Below are positions 8,944 through 18,541 of a stretch of 64,000 nucleotides of DNA, piece after piece. Position 1 is the first letter of the stretch; each line of letters opens with the position of its first letter. This DNA comes from Selenomonadales bacterium 4137-cl. Lineage in GTDB: Bacteria > Bacillota > Negativicutes > Sporomusales > UBA7701. Location of the stretch: contig JAUOZS010000001.1 of the NCBI GenBank assembly GCA_032334055.1, forward strand, positions 3,806,001 through 3,870,000. Direction: 5' to 3'. The notes beneath the pieces are model-generated. The model was not told the DNA's origin, ran no database searches, and worked only from the letters and a program-made list of their open reading frames with translations. The translations under genes were made by a program, and so were the position numbers.

Positions 8944-9441
8944 ATGAGCGAGGCAGTGATACGGATAAAATTCCGGCTTAACGGCACTATGCGGCAGGCG
9001 GAGGTTTTGCCGCACCAGACATTGACTTCGCTAATCCGCGAACATTTCGGTCTCCTCGGTACAAAAATAAGCTGCGGAGAGGGAGAATGCGGAGCGTGTA
9101 CGGTGATTCTTGATGGGAAAGCGGTAAATTCCTGTATAATCCTTGCTCCCGAGGTAGATGGCCGGGATGTGCTCACCATTGAGGGATTGTCAACGGATGG
9201 AGAATTGCATCCCATTCAAAAGGCGTTTATTGACGAGGGGGCAGTGCAGTGCGGTTTTTGTACTCCCGGAATGATAATGTCCACCAAAGCACTGCTGGAT
9301 GAGCACCCTGAACCTACGGAAGAAATGGTGCGCGAAGCACTTGCCGGCAATCTTTGCCGTTGTACCGGATACCACCGGATTATCAACGCAGTGATGGCAG
9401 CGTCCAATAGCTGCAAATGCGGCGGTAAAGATTGCACTTAA
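8944..9441 (+). CDS. Molybdenum hydroxylase, [2Fe-2S] subunit
   Basis: 165 residues with both clusters of the small subunit: plant-type ferredoxin site CGEGECGAC (44-52) plus Cys64, and the helical domain CGFC (103-106) with CRC (138-140). Carries electrons from the molybdenum centre to FAD. The last residues, CKCGGKDCT, add three cysteines beyond the usual end of the family; they could be an extra metal site or simply a flexible tail. The start is 4 bases after the FAD-subunit stop. Confidence 0.92.
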   Translation: MSEAVIRIKFRLNGTMRQAEVLPHQTLTSLIREHFGLLGTKISCGEGECGACTVILDGKAVNSCIILAPEVDGRDVLTIEGLSTDGELHPIQKAFIDEGAVQCGFCTPGMIMSTKALLDEHPEPTEEMVREALAGNLCRCTGYHRIINAVMAASNSCKCGGKDCT

Positions 9442-9457
9442 CAGGGTGGTGTAATAT

Positions 9458-11698
9458 ATGGGTTTAGAGTTTATCGGTAAAAACATAACAAGAACTGATG
9501 CTGTTAGCAAAGTGACTGGGGCAATCCGGTATACGAACGATATATTTATGCCAGGGATGCTTTATGGAAAAATTTTTCGTTCCGACCATGCACACGCTCG
9601 TATAATTCGGGTACATACCGAAGAGGCCAAAAAGAGCCAGGGTGTATTTGACGTATTATCATCAGCGGATCTACCACACCCGATTCCCCGTTTCGGGCCG
9701 GTAACTGCGGAACAGCCTGTTCTTGCGGATGAAAAAGTCAAATTTTACGGCGAGCCCGTCGCCGTAGTATTGGCGGAAACTGAAGGGGCAGCGCAGGATG
9801 CGGTTAAGAAAGTTTGGGCGGAATACGAGGCACTGCCTGCTTTATGCACGATCGACCAGGCTTTGGCCGCGGATGCTCTCAACATACATGCCAATGAGGC
9901 GGGACTTAGCTGCAAAGGAAATGTTCACAGTTCGTACTTATATAGCTGGGGAGATGTAGAAGAGGCCAAAAAGGGCAGTGAATATATAATCGAAAACACA
10001 TATGAATTCCCTATGATTCACCATTTGCCCATAGAGCCTTTCTGTGTCATTGCTTACCCGGAAAACGGCGGGGTTGTTATTAAATCGCCGGTGCAGCATC
10101 CGTTCATATTGCGGCGGGTAGTTGCTTCCGCATTAAACCTAAGCCTTTCGCAGGTAAGAGTAGTTTCCGTGCCTATCGGCGGCGGCTTCGGCGCGAAAGG
10201 CTACGCGAAATATGAACCGTTGGCCGCTTATCTCGCCCTAAGGACAGGAAGACCTGTAAAGCTCCACTTTTCGATGAACGAAGGGTTTTATACCGCCCGT
10301 CGTCTTTCGGCGCGGGTCAAGATCGCTTCCGGATTTGACAGAACCGGCCGAATCGTGTTTCAGGATGTTGTCGCGGACTACCAAATCGGCGCCTACGCCG
10401 ACTCGGCGCCGCGCGTCGTGGCCAAGGCCGGATATCTGGGCGGATGTGGACCATATAGAGTGCCGAACGTAAGGACAACCGCCAACGCAATTTATTCTAA
10501 TACCGTTCCAAGTACTGCGGCCCGTGGCTTCGGGATGCCCCAGATGGTTTGGGCAATTGAATCACAGTTAAACGAAGCCTGTCGTTTGATTGGCATCGAT
10601 GCTTTGGAGATACGTTTAAGGAATCTTCCTAATAGGGGAGAGACACTTGTTCCCGAGGATACTCCGGCCGACGGGGACTGGAAACAGGGTATCAAGCTGG
10701 CTGCCGAAATGATCGGCTGGCACTCGCCCAAGGCGGCTGGCCTGGGAAGGAGCATTTCGGTAGGCATCAAGAACCCGGTGCCGGCGGCCGTGTCTAACGC
10801 TATCGTGAAGTTGCATGCCGACGACAGCGTGACCGTCGCGGTCGGCACGACCGAGATGGGGCAGGGGGCCAGAACGGTGTTTACTCAGATCGCGGCGGAA
10901 GCGCTGGGCCTTCCTGTGGAAAGAATCACCGTCGTCATGGGTGATACGGCTACAGTCCCTTTTGACCTATGCACTGCTGGCAGCCGTTCGACGGTCAGTA
11001 TGGGCAATGCGGTTAACTTGGCCTGCAAGGATATATTACGCCAGTTGAGGGAAATGGCTCATGAACTAAAGTTGATTGATATTGGAGAGGAGGTGAAGAT
11101 CTCTGGCGGCCTCGTGGAAGGGTGCAACGGAGTAATATCCTATCCTGAGCTGTTACAAAAGTATCTCGGGGTAAATCAGGGCGAAGTGATCGGCCGAGGC
11201 GTGTTCAAGGGAACAAAAGACCCGACAAATGCGTTGGGCGGACTGACCGATTTCTGGGAAGTCATCTTTACCGCTGCAGAGGTAAAGGTGGATGCGGAAA
11301 CAGGAAAAGTAACCGTCAACAAACTCGTCAACGTAAGCGACATCGGCAAAGCTATCAACCCCTTGCAAGCGAAATCCCAGGAAGAAGGGGCGTCGATTAT
11401 GGCTATGGGCCATGCGCTGATGGAGCAAATGATATATGACGAGGGTGGCCGGCTGAAAAACGGCGGAGCTTTGGATTACCGAATCCCGACGATTATGGAT
11501 GTGCCTCGGGATATGAAAAGCGCGTTCATAGAAAACCAAGATGGCCCAGGGCCTTATGGCGCCAAAGGACTGGGCGAAAGCGGCGCTATTTCTCCTGCCC
11601 CGGCGATAGCGGATGCCGTCAGAGATGCAACCGGAGTATGGATTAAAGATTTGCCTCTAACCCCGGAAAAAGTATGGCGAGCACTTAACGATAGATAG
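9458..11698 (+). CDS. Molybdenum hydroxylase, molybdopterin-binding catalytic subunit
   Basis: 746 residues, normal for the separate large subunit. Recognisable parts are the N-terminal a/b hammerhead domain (TDAVSKVTGAIRYTNDI), the cofactor loops GGGFGAKGYAK and TEMGQGARTVF, and the C-terminal GAKGLGESG whose Glu is the catalytic base in this family. Hydroxylates an aromatic or heterocyclic C-H using water. The substrate is not decidable: purines, nicotinate and other N-heterocycles are all served by this fold. A remnant of the EF2563/YqeB factor downstream hints that the ancestral enzyme was of the selenium-dependent type. AGGGTGG precedes the ATG. Confidence 0.9.
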   Translation: MGLEFIGKNITRTDAVSKVTGAIRYTNDIFMPGMLYGKIFRSDHAHARIIRVHTEEAKKSQGVFDVLSSADLPHPIPRFGPVTAEQPVLADEKVKFYGEPVAVVLAETEGAAQDAVKKVWAEYEALPALCTIDQALAADALNIHANEAGLSCKGNVHSSYLYSWGDVEEAKKGSEYIIENTYEFPMIHHLPIEPFCVIAYPENGGVVIKSPVQHPFILRRVVASALNLSLSQVRVVSVPIGGGFGAKGYAKYEPLAAYLALRTGRPVKLHFSMNEGFYTARRLSARVKIASGFDRTGRIVFQDVVADYQIGAYADSAPRVVAKAGYLGGCGPYRVPNVRTTANAIYSNTVPSTAARGFGMPQMVWAIESQLNEACRLIGIDALEIRLRNLPNRGETLVPEDTPADGDWKQGIKLAAEMIGWHSPKAAGLGRSISVGIKNPVPAAVSNAIVKLHADDSVTVAVGTTEMGQGARTVFTQIAAEALGLPVERITVVMGDTATVPFDLCTAGSRSTVSMGNAVNLACKDILRQLREMAHELKLIDIGEEVKISGGLVEGCNGVISYPELLQKYLGVNQGEVIGRGVFKGTKDPTNALGGLTDFWEVIFTAAEVKVDAETGKVTVNKLVNVSDIGKAINPLQAKSQEEGASIMAMGHALMEQMIYDEGGRLKNGGALDYRIPTIMDVPRDMKSAFIENQDGPGPYGAKGLGESGAISPAPAIADAVRDATGVWIKDLPLTPEKVWRALNDR

Positions 11699-11739
11699 CA
11701 GTCTGACAGATACCTAAAACAGAAGGGGGAGCAAGAGAG

Positions 11740-12987
11740 ATGAGCGCAAGTCCGGAACTTCAGAACCAGTCCGGGAAAAGTTATCTGGAGATGTGGAAAA
11801 CTTCGGGGCCGGCTTGGATGGCTGCCGGATTGAACATTGGCGGCGGGACGGTTACTAATTCCGTGCTACTGGCCGCGGCGACAGGGTTTAAATTTGGCTG
11901 GGTATTTATTTTTGCAACATTCGCGATATTCATGTGTACTATGGCGTGCGTACAGCTTACCGTGGTCACCGGGAAAAACCCAATAACCGTGATGCGTGAG
12001 CATATTAGCCCGGCTGTTGGCTGGCTGGTAGGATCCGCAATCGTAATTGTAAATTTGGTGTTCGCGACTCTTCAGGTCGTGTTAGGAGGATTGGTACTGC
12101 ACACGCTGTTCCCGATGCTCTCTCAGACAGTCTGGGGGATCACAAGCGTGGTTATTGCCGCTTTTATTGCGCTGGTTCCCGGTAAGGCTGCAATGGATGT
12201 AGTGCAGAACATGCTCAAGTGGATGGTATATGCGCTGACGGCGAGCTTTTTGGTTACGCTTGTCTTCGTCGATGTCGATTGGTCAGGTTTCTTCAGCGGG
12301 CTATTCCTTATCGAACTTCCGACGAGCAAAAATGCCGTCCTGTTGTTCACCGCCGTGCTGGGATCGGCCCTCGCCATCAATGTGCCGACAATTCAAGCCT
12401 TCGCTACGAGAACCAGCGGATGGGGACCAAGCAGGTTGGCGAATTTTCGCTTTGAGACAGTAATGACCAACATATTTTTGTTCCTGGTGCAGTTGGGCGT
12501 TCTAATCGTAGTGGCTTCAACCCTGTTTAAAGCCGGTATCACTCCTAAGACTGCAGTTCAAGCTGCGACTGCGCTGGAGCCTTTGGCAGGCAAATTCAGC
12601 ACGGTATTATTCTGTCTGGGTTTGTTTGGTGCAGTTCTGAGCACTATGGTGGCAGAATCAGCTGTTCATGCGTATACGGTATCTGATATCATCGGCAGAA
12701 AACCGGAACCGGGGACAAAGTTTTTTAAAATACTGCAGACAAGCCTATTTGTTTTAATGCTGACCGTCCCGCTCTTTGGATGGAATCCTTTCAGCTGGGT
12801 CGCATGGGGGGCGGCGTTTAACTCCACGTTTATGCCTCTGGGTATCGCCGCCTGGTGGTACCTCATGAACAAGCAGGAAGTCGTCGGGAAATATCGCGCC
12901 GGCACCTGGTACAATATCGGCTTAGGAATAACTTTCCTTATCGCTTTAGCCGCGGCCGTCCGCTTCTGGTATGTTACGCTAAGCTAG
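11740..12987 (+). CDS. Nramp-fold membrane transporter lacking canonical metal-binding motifs
   Basis: 415 residues with about 11 hydrophobic segments. The N-terminal GPAWMAAGLNIGGGT aligns with the first helix of Nramp proteins, but their DPGN metal motif is replaced by IGGG. The sixth-helix MPHN-type motif is likewise absent (ALAINVPTIQAF). Mn2+/Fe2+ transport by the usual ligands is therefore unlikely. Its place between the molybdenum hydroxylase and the chemotaxis-type gene suggests uptake of the cluster's organic substrate, which is inference. AGGGGGA precedes the ATG, 41 bases after the catalytic subunit. A perfect 20-bp hairpin follows the stop. Confidence 0.7.
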   Translation: MSASPELQNQSGKSYLEMWKTSGPAWMAAGLNIGGGTVTNSVLLAAATGFKFGWVFIFATFAIFMCTMACVQLTVVTGKNPITVMREHISPAVGWLVGSAIVIVNLVFATLQVVLGGLVLHTLFPMLSQTVWGITSVVIAAFIALVPGKAAMDVVQNMLKWMVYALTASFLVTLVFVDVDWSGFFSGLFLIELPTSKNAVLLFTAVLGSALAINVPTIQAFATRTSGWGPSRLANFRFETVMTNIFLFLVQLGVLIVVASTLFKAGITPKTAVQAATALEPLAGKFSTVLFCLGLFGAVLSTMVAESAVHAYTVSDIIGRKPEPGTKFFKILQTSLFVLMLTVPLFGWNPFSWVAWGAAFNSTFMPLGIAAWWYLMNKQEVVGKYRAGTWYNIGLGITFLIALAAAVRFWYVTLS

Positions 12988-12991
12988 CATT

Positions 12992-13035
12992 ACTGTGTAA
13001 AGAACTGCACCATCAGGTGCAGTTCTTTACACAGT
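12992..13035 (+). terminator. Perfect 20-bp hairpin after the transporter gene
   Basis: Arms 12992-13011 and 13016-13035 around loop ATCA. There is no T-tract on the + strand, so it may be a weak terminator or an mRNA 3'-end protecting structure between the transporter and the following transducer gene. Confidence 0.5.
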
Positions 13036-13075
13036 GGACAGACAAAGAGATTGAAGGCGAAGTTGAGGAGTATTG

Positions 13076-13930
13076 ATGGAAACAGACAGGCAGGTTGTCA
13101 GCGGCAGGGAGGCGATCTTGCATTTCGTCAGGATTGCGCATTGCATCAACGATATCACGTCCGCCGACATAGGCGTTTCCGTGTGGGATAACGACACGTG
13201 CATCGTATATGTGCCGGCGCGGAACCTAGATTTCGGTATTAAACCCGGTGACAGGATGAAGCCTGGGTCTGCCGGCGAGGTTGCCTTGCGTGAAAAAAGA
13301 AAAGTCCTGGTGGAAATGACGAGGGAGCAATCTCCCTGGGGAATACCTTACATCGTCAACGCTATGCCGTTTTGCGACGAAAGGGCCGTTCCCGTGGGGT
13401 GCGTGATTACAACGGAAAGGACCGATAAGCACGATTGTATCAGGCAAACAGCGCTTAATCTAAAGGTGTCTTCGCAACAACTGGCTTCCTCTTTGCAAAG
13501 TTTTAATCAGCAGTCGGACGATCTGGCGGCAGCGGAGAACATGCTGAGGACCAGGCTGAACTTCATGGAGACGACTATTGCTGAGACCAATACCATTATT
13601 GATTTTATCGACAACATTGCGAGACAGACTAATATTTTGGGAATAAACGCCGCTATCGAGGCGGCCAGAGCAGGAAACCAGGGAGCGGGGTTCAAGGTGG
13701 TCGCCGACGAGGTAAGGGCGCTGGCTCACCGGAGCGCGGAGTCGGCAAGAAGGATTCAGACAATGATTAAGCTAATATGCCAATCCTTTGACGATACTGG
13801 CCAGCAGATGCATGCCGTGAAACAGTTGGTGCAGAATCAAGTAGCTGTTATACAAGAATTATCGGCAGCGGGGGAGGAACTGAGTTCTATGGCAGATGAT
13901 TTAGAAAACTCGACAAAACTTGAGGTCTGA
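13076..13930 (+). CDS. Soluble methyl-accepting chemotaxis-type signal transducer
   Basis: 284 residues without any membrane segment. The first 130 residues form a small sensor domain of unknown type. The rest is a coiled coil with the hairpin tip IARQTNILGINAAIEAARAG and GFKVVADEVRALAHRSAES, the CheA/CheW-contact region of chemoreceptors. It is short, with few flanking heptads. It probably senses a cytoplasmic ligand, perhaps the compound handled by the preceding genes. The ATG at 13076 has GAGGAG 5 bases upstream; a TTG one codon earlier is too close to it. Confidence 0.8.
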   Translation: METDRQVVSGREAILHFVRIAHCINDITSADIGVSVWDNDTCIVYVPARNLDFGIKPGDRMKPGSAGEVALREKRKVLVEMTREQSPWGIPYIVNAMPFCDERAVPVGCVITTERTDKHDCIRQTALNLKVSSQQLASSLQSFNQQSDDLAAAENMLRTRLNFMETTIAETNTIIDFIDNIARQTNILGINAAIEAARAGNQGAGFKVVADEVRALAHRSAESARRIQTMIKLICQSFDDTGQQMHAVKQLVQNQVAVIQELSAAGEELSSMADDLENSTKLEV

Positions 13931-13947
13931 CAGATGGTGCTTGATCA

Positions 13948-14161
13948 ATGAAAGGGCCGTTGATTTTGATAAAAGGAGCCGGCAATCTGGCCAGCGGCGT
14001 TGCCTACTGCGCGGCCTCATCCGCGACGGCTGCGGGGTGAAAACGGCGCTTAAGATCGGCGACGTCGACCCGCGGGCACCCCGGAATACTGTTCGGCAAT
14101 CAGCGACAAGGCCCGGGCGGTGGCGGGAGGAGTGCTTGAAGCCTTGTTGATGCTTAGCTGA
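13948..14161 (+). pseudogene. Remnant of EF2563/YqeB-family molybdenum-hydroxylase accessory gene
   Basis: From ATG 13948 one frame reads MKGPLILIKGAGNLASGVAYC, the N-terminus of the EF2563 (YqeB) selenium-dependent molybdenum hydroxylase system family. It then jumps directly to that family's C-terminus: RGLIRDGCGVKTALKIGDVD in a second frame and CSAISDKARAVAGGVLEALL in a third, ending at TGA 14159-14161. Intact members have about 260 residues, so roughly three quarters is deleted and two frame changes follow. The gap 14162-14391 holds nothing else recognisable apart from the AT-rich palindrome. It is non-functional. Confidence 0.8.
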
Positions 14162-14323
14162 GGGGACAGAAAATGCAGCTTTGTCGCAGAATCAGCCAGA
14201 TAGTCGGACCATGGCGGGCGTGTCAACACGGGCAAAGCCACCAAAAAGCAGCCGATCAAATAAGAGGTGCTTAACTGGCGAGAGGAGACCAGCCGGATTG
14301 GGTGAGATAGGTGGCATCAAAAG

Positions 14324-14348
14324 ATATATTATTATATAATATATAATA
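14324..14348 (+). promoter_or_regulatory. AT-rich palindromic site upstream of the GntR gene, candidate autoregulatory operator
   Basis: The run GATATATTATTATATAATAT and the bases after it resemble the palindrome at 5862-5894, and both are preceded by CATCAAA. It lies about 45 bp before the regulator's ATG and includes TATAAT. Autoregulation plus control of the cluster start is the simplest reading. Confidence 0.5.
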
Positions 14349-14391
14349 ACGGTTCTAAAGAAAATGCAGGAGAATCGGTTCTGAGGAGGGG

Positions 14392-15072
14392 ATGAAAATC
14401 TTTGATCTGCTTGCGAACGGGAAGCAGCCGGTGATAACGACCAAACTCGAAGCAGTATATAATGTACTGCGCGAGAATATTGTGAGCGGAAAGCTTGAAC
14501 CGGGAACGAGATTAATCATAAAAAAAATTGCCCAAGATTTGGGTGTTTCGGAAATTCCTGTAAGAGAAGCTATCCGGATGCTAGAAGCACAGAATTTAGT
14601 GACAATGACACCTCATGCCGGCGCTCAGGTCGCTACTTTTGATTTGGACGATATAAGAGAAGTTACGGATATTAGAAGTCTGCTGGAGGGGTACGCTGCA
14701 AGAACCGCAATTCCATTCATCGGCGACGAAGCGATCGCGGATTTGGAAATGTGTATAGAAGAAATGGAAAGGTGCATTCACACAGAGGATAATGTTAATT
14801 TCGGCATTTTAAACCGCAAGTTCCATCAGAAAATATATGAGCATTCGCCCCTGAAACGCCTCTATAGAATGATATATGAGATGTGGGACGGATCTGAGCG
14901 TACGCGAGCAGTGTTCAGCCTTTCTAAGAGGAGACCGCAAGAATCAGTCCAGGAGCACAAAGCTATCCTAAAGGCAATCAAAGAGCACGACGGCGACACT
15001 GTCGAAAAGCTGATCAGAGACCATCGCCAACGGGTAGGAAGCATCTTAATTGATCACCTTAAGAAGAAATAA
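14392..15072 (+). CDS. GntR-family transcriptional regulator, FadR/FCD subfamily
   Basis: 226 residues. The N-terminal winged helix (about 15-85) has the GntR signature LRENIVSGKLEPGTRLIIKK and SEIPVREAIRMLEAQNLV. The C-terminal all-helical FCD ligand-binding domain has the metal-ligand pattern D/H (NRKFHQKIYE, EHKAILKAI). Such regulators usually repress catabolic operons and are released by an organic acid. Last gene of the cluster and in the same direction, it is the likely controller of the genes from 6.0 kb. Confidence 0.88.
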   Translation: MKIFDLLANGKQPVITTKLEAVYNVLRENIVSGKLEPGTRLIIKKIAQDLGVSEIPVREAIRMLEAQNLVTMTPHAGAQVATFDLDDIREVTDIRSLLEGYAARTAIPFIGDEAIADLEMCIEEMERCIHTEDNVNFGILNRKFHQKIYEHSPLKRLYRMIYEMWDGSERTRAVFSLSKRRPQESVQEHKAILKAIKEHDGDTVEKLIRDHRQRVGSILIDHLKKK

Positions 15073-15132
15073 CTTTGGTTTAGCGATAACTCATGAGCCT
15101 CTTACTATCCTGAGCTAAAGTAAAAACTCTGA

Positions 15133-15297
15133 TTATAAAAGTATTTTAACCAGAATTAGTTTTTGTAGCGAAAAATGGAAAACTGCTATTGCCCCAAACA
15201 ATATTGCTGCAGGTAGACCCAGTACTTCCACTAAGAAAATTGGTAAAAATTTTACTGCACAGGCACACAACAACCGCCTAAAAAATATTCTCGCCAC
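15133..15297 (-). CDS. Possible 54-residue membrane protein
   Basis: GTG-initiated frame coding a mostly hydrophobic peptide (for example FLPIFLVEVLGLPAAILFGA) with basic residues at the N-terminus and no stop interruption. Its start abuts the leuA promoter on the opposite strand. The Shine-Dalgarno sequence is weak and I know no homologue, so it may be chance in an AT-rich gap. The rest of the 15073-15301 gap shows nothing else. Confidence 0.3.
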   Translation of the reverse strand: MARIFFRRLLCACAVKFLPIFLVEVLGLPAAILFGAIAVFHFSLQKLILVKILL

Positions 15298-15301
15298 CCT
15301 A

Positions 15302-15338
15302 TTGACAACATCCCCGCGTACTGGTATATTGTATACAA
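15302..15338 (+). promoter_or_regulatory. Promoter of the leu operon with overlapping TTGTATACAA palindrome
   Basis: TTGACA (15302-15307), 17 bp, TATATT (15325-15330). A perfect 10-bp palindrome TTGTATACAA (15329-15338) runs from the -10 towards the start point. The promoter of ilvN has the same layout with TGTATACA, which suggests a shared repressor site. Confidence 0.75.
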
Positions 15339-15435
15339 TGTTACACTTCGCCGCCGAAATTGGCGGTAATGGACGCGGAGTTTACAGTTTATCGGCTTGG
15401 CGTCCGTTCCCGGAAAACCGAATAACGAACAATCT

Positions 15436-15696
15436 ACAGGTGATGATTGGGAGAAAAGGATCGGCCCAAACCGCTCAGAGAGCCGGTGGTTGCTGCGAAC
15501 CGGTGCGGAAGCCGTCTCCGAACAACTCGCCCATGAACTGTTTCGCTGAAAGCACACCCGTGCAACTAGGCGAAGACGTAGGCCGGGCGTTAGCCGGCAG
15601 CCGCTGATGGGCGGTGAGAGAGTACAGTGTAGGGTGGTACCGCGGAATATTCCGCCCCTATTGACGTCATGGCGTCAGTAGGGGCGGTTTTGTTTT
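15436..15696 (+). ncRNA. T-box leader, predicted tRNA-Leu specifier, upstream of leuA
   Basis: Stem I contains the conserved AGAGAG followed by GCCGGTGGTTGCTGCGAACC. Near the foot of its 3' side the specifier position reads CTC (15526-15528, Leu) followed by GCCCATGA. The T-box AGGGTGGTACCGCG is at 15631-15644. The terminator hairpin CCGCCCCTA/TAGGGGCGG (15652-15686) ends in TTTTGTTTT. Uncharged tRNA-Leu should stabilise the antiterminator and allow leuA transcription. About 100 nt between the promoter and stem I (15339-15435) fold into unassigned hairpins. Confidence 0.92.
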
Positions 15697-15723
15697 CGCC
15701 GACACAAAAAGAGGAGGACCGAC

Positions 15724-17274
15724 ATGGACACGAGGATTATCAGGATATTCGATACGACGCTGCGGGACGGCGAACAGACTCCGGGCGTCACCCTCAACGC
15801 CGCCGAAAAACTGGAGATTGCCCAAACCCTTGCAAAGCTCCGCGTCGACATCATCGAGGCCGGGTTCCCCGCCGCCTCGCCCGGCGACTTCGCCGCCGTC
15901 AGCGAAATCGCCGCCAAGGTCCGCGGCCCGGTCATCGCCGGCCTCGCGCGCACCAGTTCCAAGGACATCGACGCCGCCGTCAACGCCCTCAAAAAAGCCG
16001 AGCGGCCGCGCATCCACACCTTCATCGCCACCAGCGACATCCACCTGCAGTATAAGCTCAAAATGACCCGGGACGAGGTGCTGGCCGCCGCCCAGGACGC
16101 GGTCCGCCACGCCCGCAAGTTTGTCGACGACGTCGAATTCTCCGCCGAAGACGCCTCCCGCTCCGACCGCGACTACCTCTGCCGGGTCTTCACCGCCGCC
16201 ATCGCCGCCGGCGCCACCACCATCAACATCCCCGACACCGTCGGCTACACCACCCCAGACGAGTTCGGCGCCCTCATCCGCTACATCCGCGAGCACGTCC
16301 CCAACATCGACCAGGCTGTCGTCAGCGTTCACTGTCACAACGACCTTGGCATGGCTGTAGCCAACTCGCTCGCCGCCGTCTTAAACGGCGCCGGCCAGGT
16401 CGAGTGCACCGTCAACGGCCTTGGCGAGCGGGCCGGCAACGCCGCCATGGAAGAAATCATCATGGCCCTCCACACCCGCCCCGAATACTACCGGGCCGCC
16501 ACCGGCATCGACACCAGCCACATCTACCGTGCCTCGCGGCTGGTCAGTGTGCTGAGCGGCATCGCCGTCCAGCCCAACAAAGCGGTCGTCGGCGACAACG
16601 CCTTCGCCCACGAATCGGGCATCCACCAGCACGGCGTCCTCAACAACGCCCTCACCTACGAAATCATGCGTCCGGAGACCATTGGCCTCAACCGCAACGC
16701 CCTCATCCTTGGCAAACTATCCGGCCGCCACGCCCTCGAAGAACGCCTCAAAACCCTCGGCTACGATCTCGAACCCGAGCGCATCAACGAAATCTTCGTC
16801 AAATTCAAGGAACTGGCCGACCGCAAGAAAATGGTTTTCGATCGCGACATCGAAGCCCTCGTAGCCGAGAAGGCATCCGCCATGCCCGAATGGTTCAGGC
16901 TTGTGAACCACCATGTCGTAAGCGGCAACCAGACCACCGCCACCGCCATGGTCAGGATCGAGACCGACCGCGGCTTCACCGAGCAGGCTGCATGCGGCGA
17001 CGGGCCGGTCGACGCCGCCTTCAAAGCAATCGAAAAAGCGGTCGGATTCCCCATCTGCCTGAAAGACTACCAGATCAAAGCCGTCACCTCCGGCGAGGAC
17101 GCCCTCGGCGAAGCGACCGTCTGGCTTGAGCAGGATGGCCGGGTAATCAGCGGCCGCGGCCTCAGCACCGACATCATCGAAGCCAGCGCCAGGGCCTACG
17201 TCGGCGCCATCAATAAACTCATCGCCACCTGCGGCCACCCGGCCGCCGGCGACATGGCAGCGGGAGGAGAATAA
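15724..17274 (+). CDS. leuA: 2-isopropylmalate synthase
   Basis: Condenses acetyl-CoA and 2-oxoisovalerate, the first step of leucine synthesis. The 516 residues have the normal length: TIM barrel with FDTTLRDGEQTPGV (about 9-22), metal-binding SVHCHNDLGMAVAN and NGLGERAGNAAMEE, then the C-terminal LeuA dimer domain (about 390-510) that gives leucine feedback inhibition. The ATG follows GAGGAGG and lies 27 bases past the T-box terminator. It is the first gene of leuACDB-ilvB. Codon use is extremely GC3-rich, unlike the catabolic cluster upstream. Confidence 0.97.
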   Translation: MDTRIIRIFDTTLRDGEQTPGVTLNAAEKLEIAQTLAKLRVDIIEAGFPAASPGDFAAVSEIAAKVRGPVIAGLARTSSKDIDAAVNALKKAERPRIHTFIATSDIHLQYKLKMTRDEVLAAAQDAVRHARKFVDDVEFSAEDASRSDRDYLCRVFTAAIAAGATTINIPDTVGYTTPDEFGALIRYIREHVPNIDQAVVSVHCHNDLGMAVANSLAAVLNGAGQVECTVNGLGERAGNAAMEEIIMALHTRPEYYRAATGIDTSHIYRASRLVSVLSGIAVQPNKAVVGDNAFAHESGIHQHGVLNNALTYEIMRPETIGLNRNALILGKLSGRHALEERLKTLGYDLEPERINEIFVKFKELADRKKMVFDRDIEALVAEKASAMPEWFRLVNHHVVSGNQTTATAMVRIETDRGFTEQAACGDGPVDAAFKAIEKAVGFPICLKDYQIKAVTSGEDALGEATVWLEQDGRVISGRGLSTDIIEASARAYVGAINKLIATCGHPAAGDMAAGGE

Positions 17275-17278
17275 ACCA

Positions 17279-18537
<1,259 letters not shown>

Positions 18538-18541
<4 letters not shown>

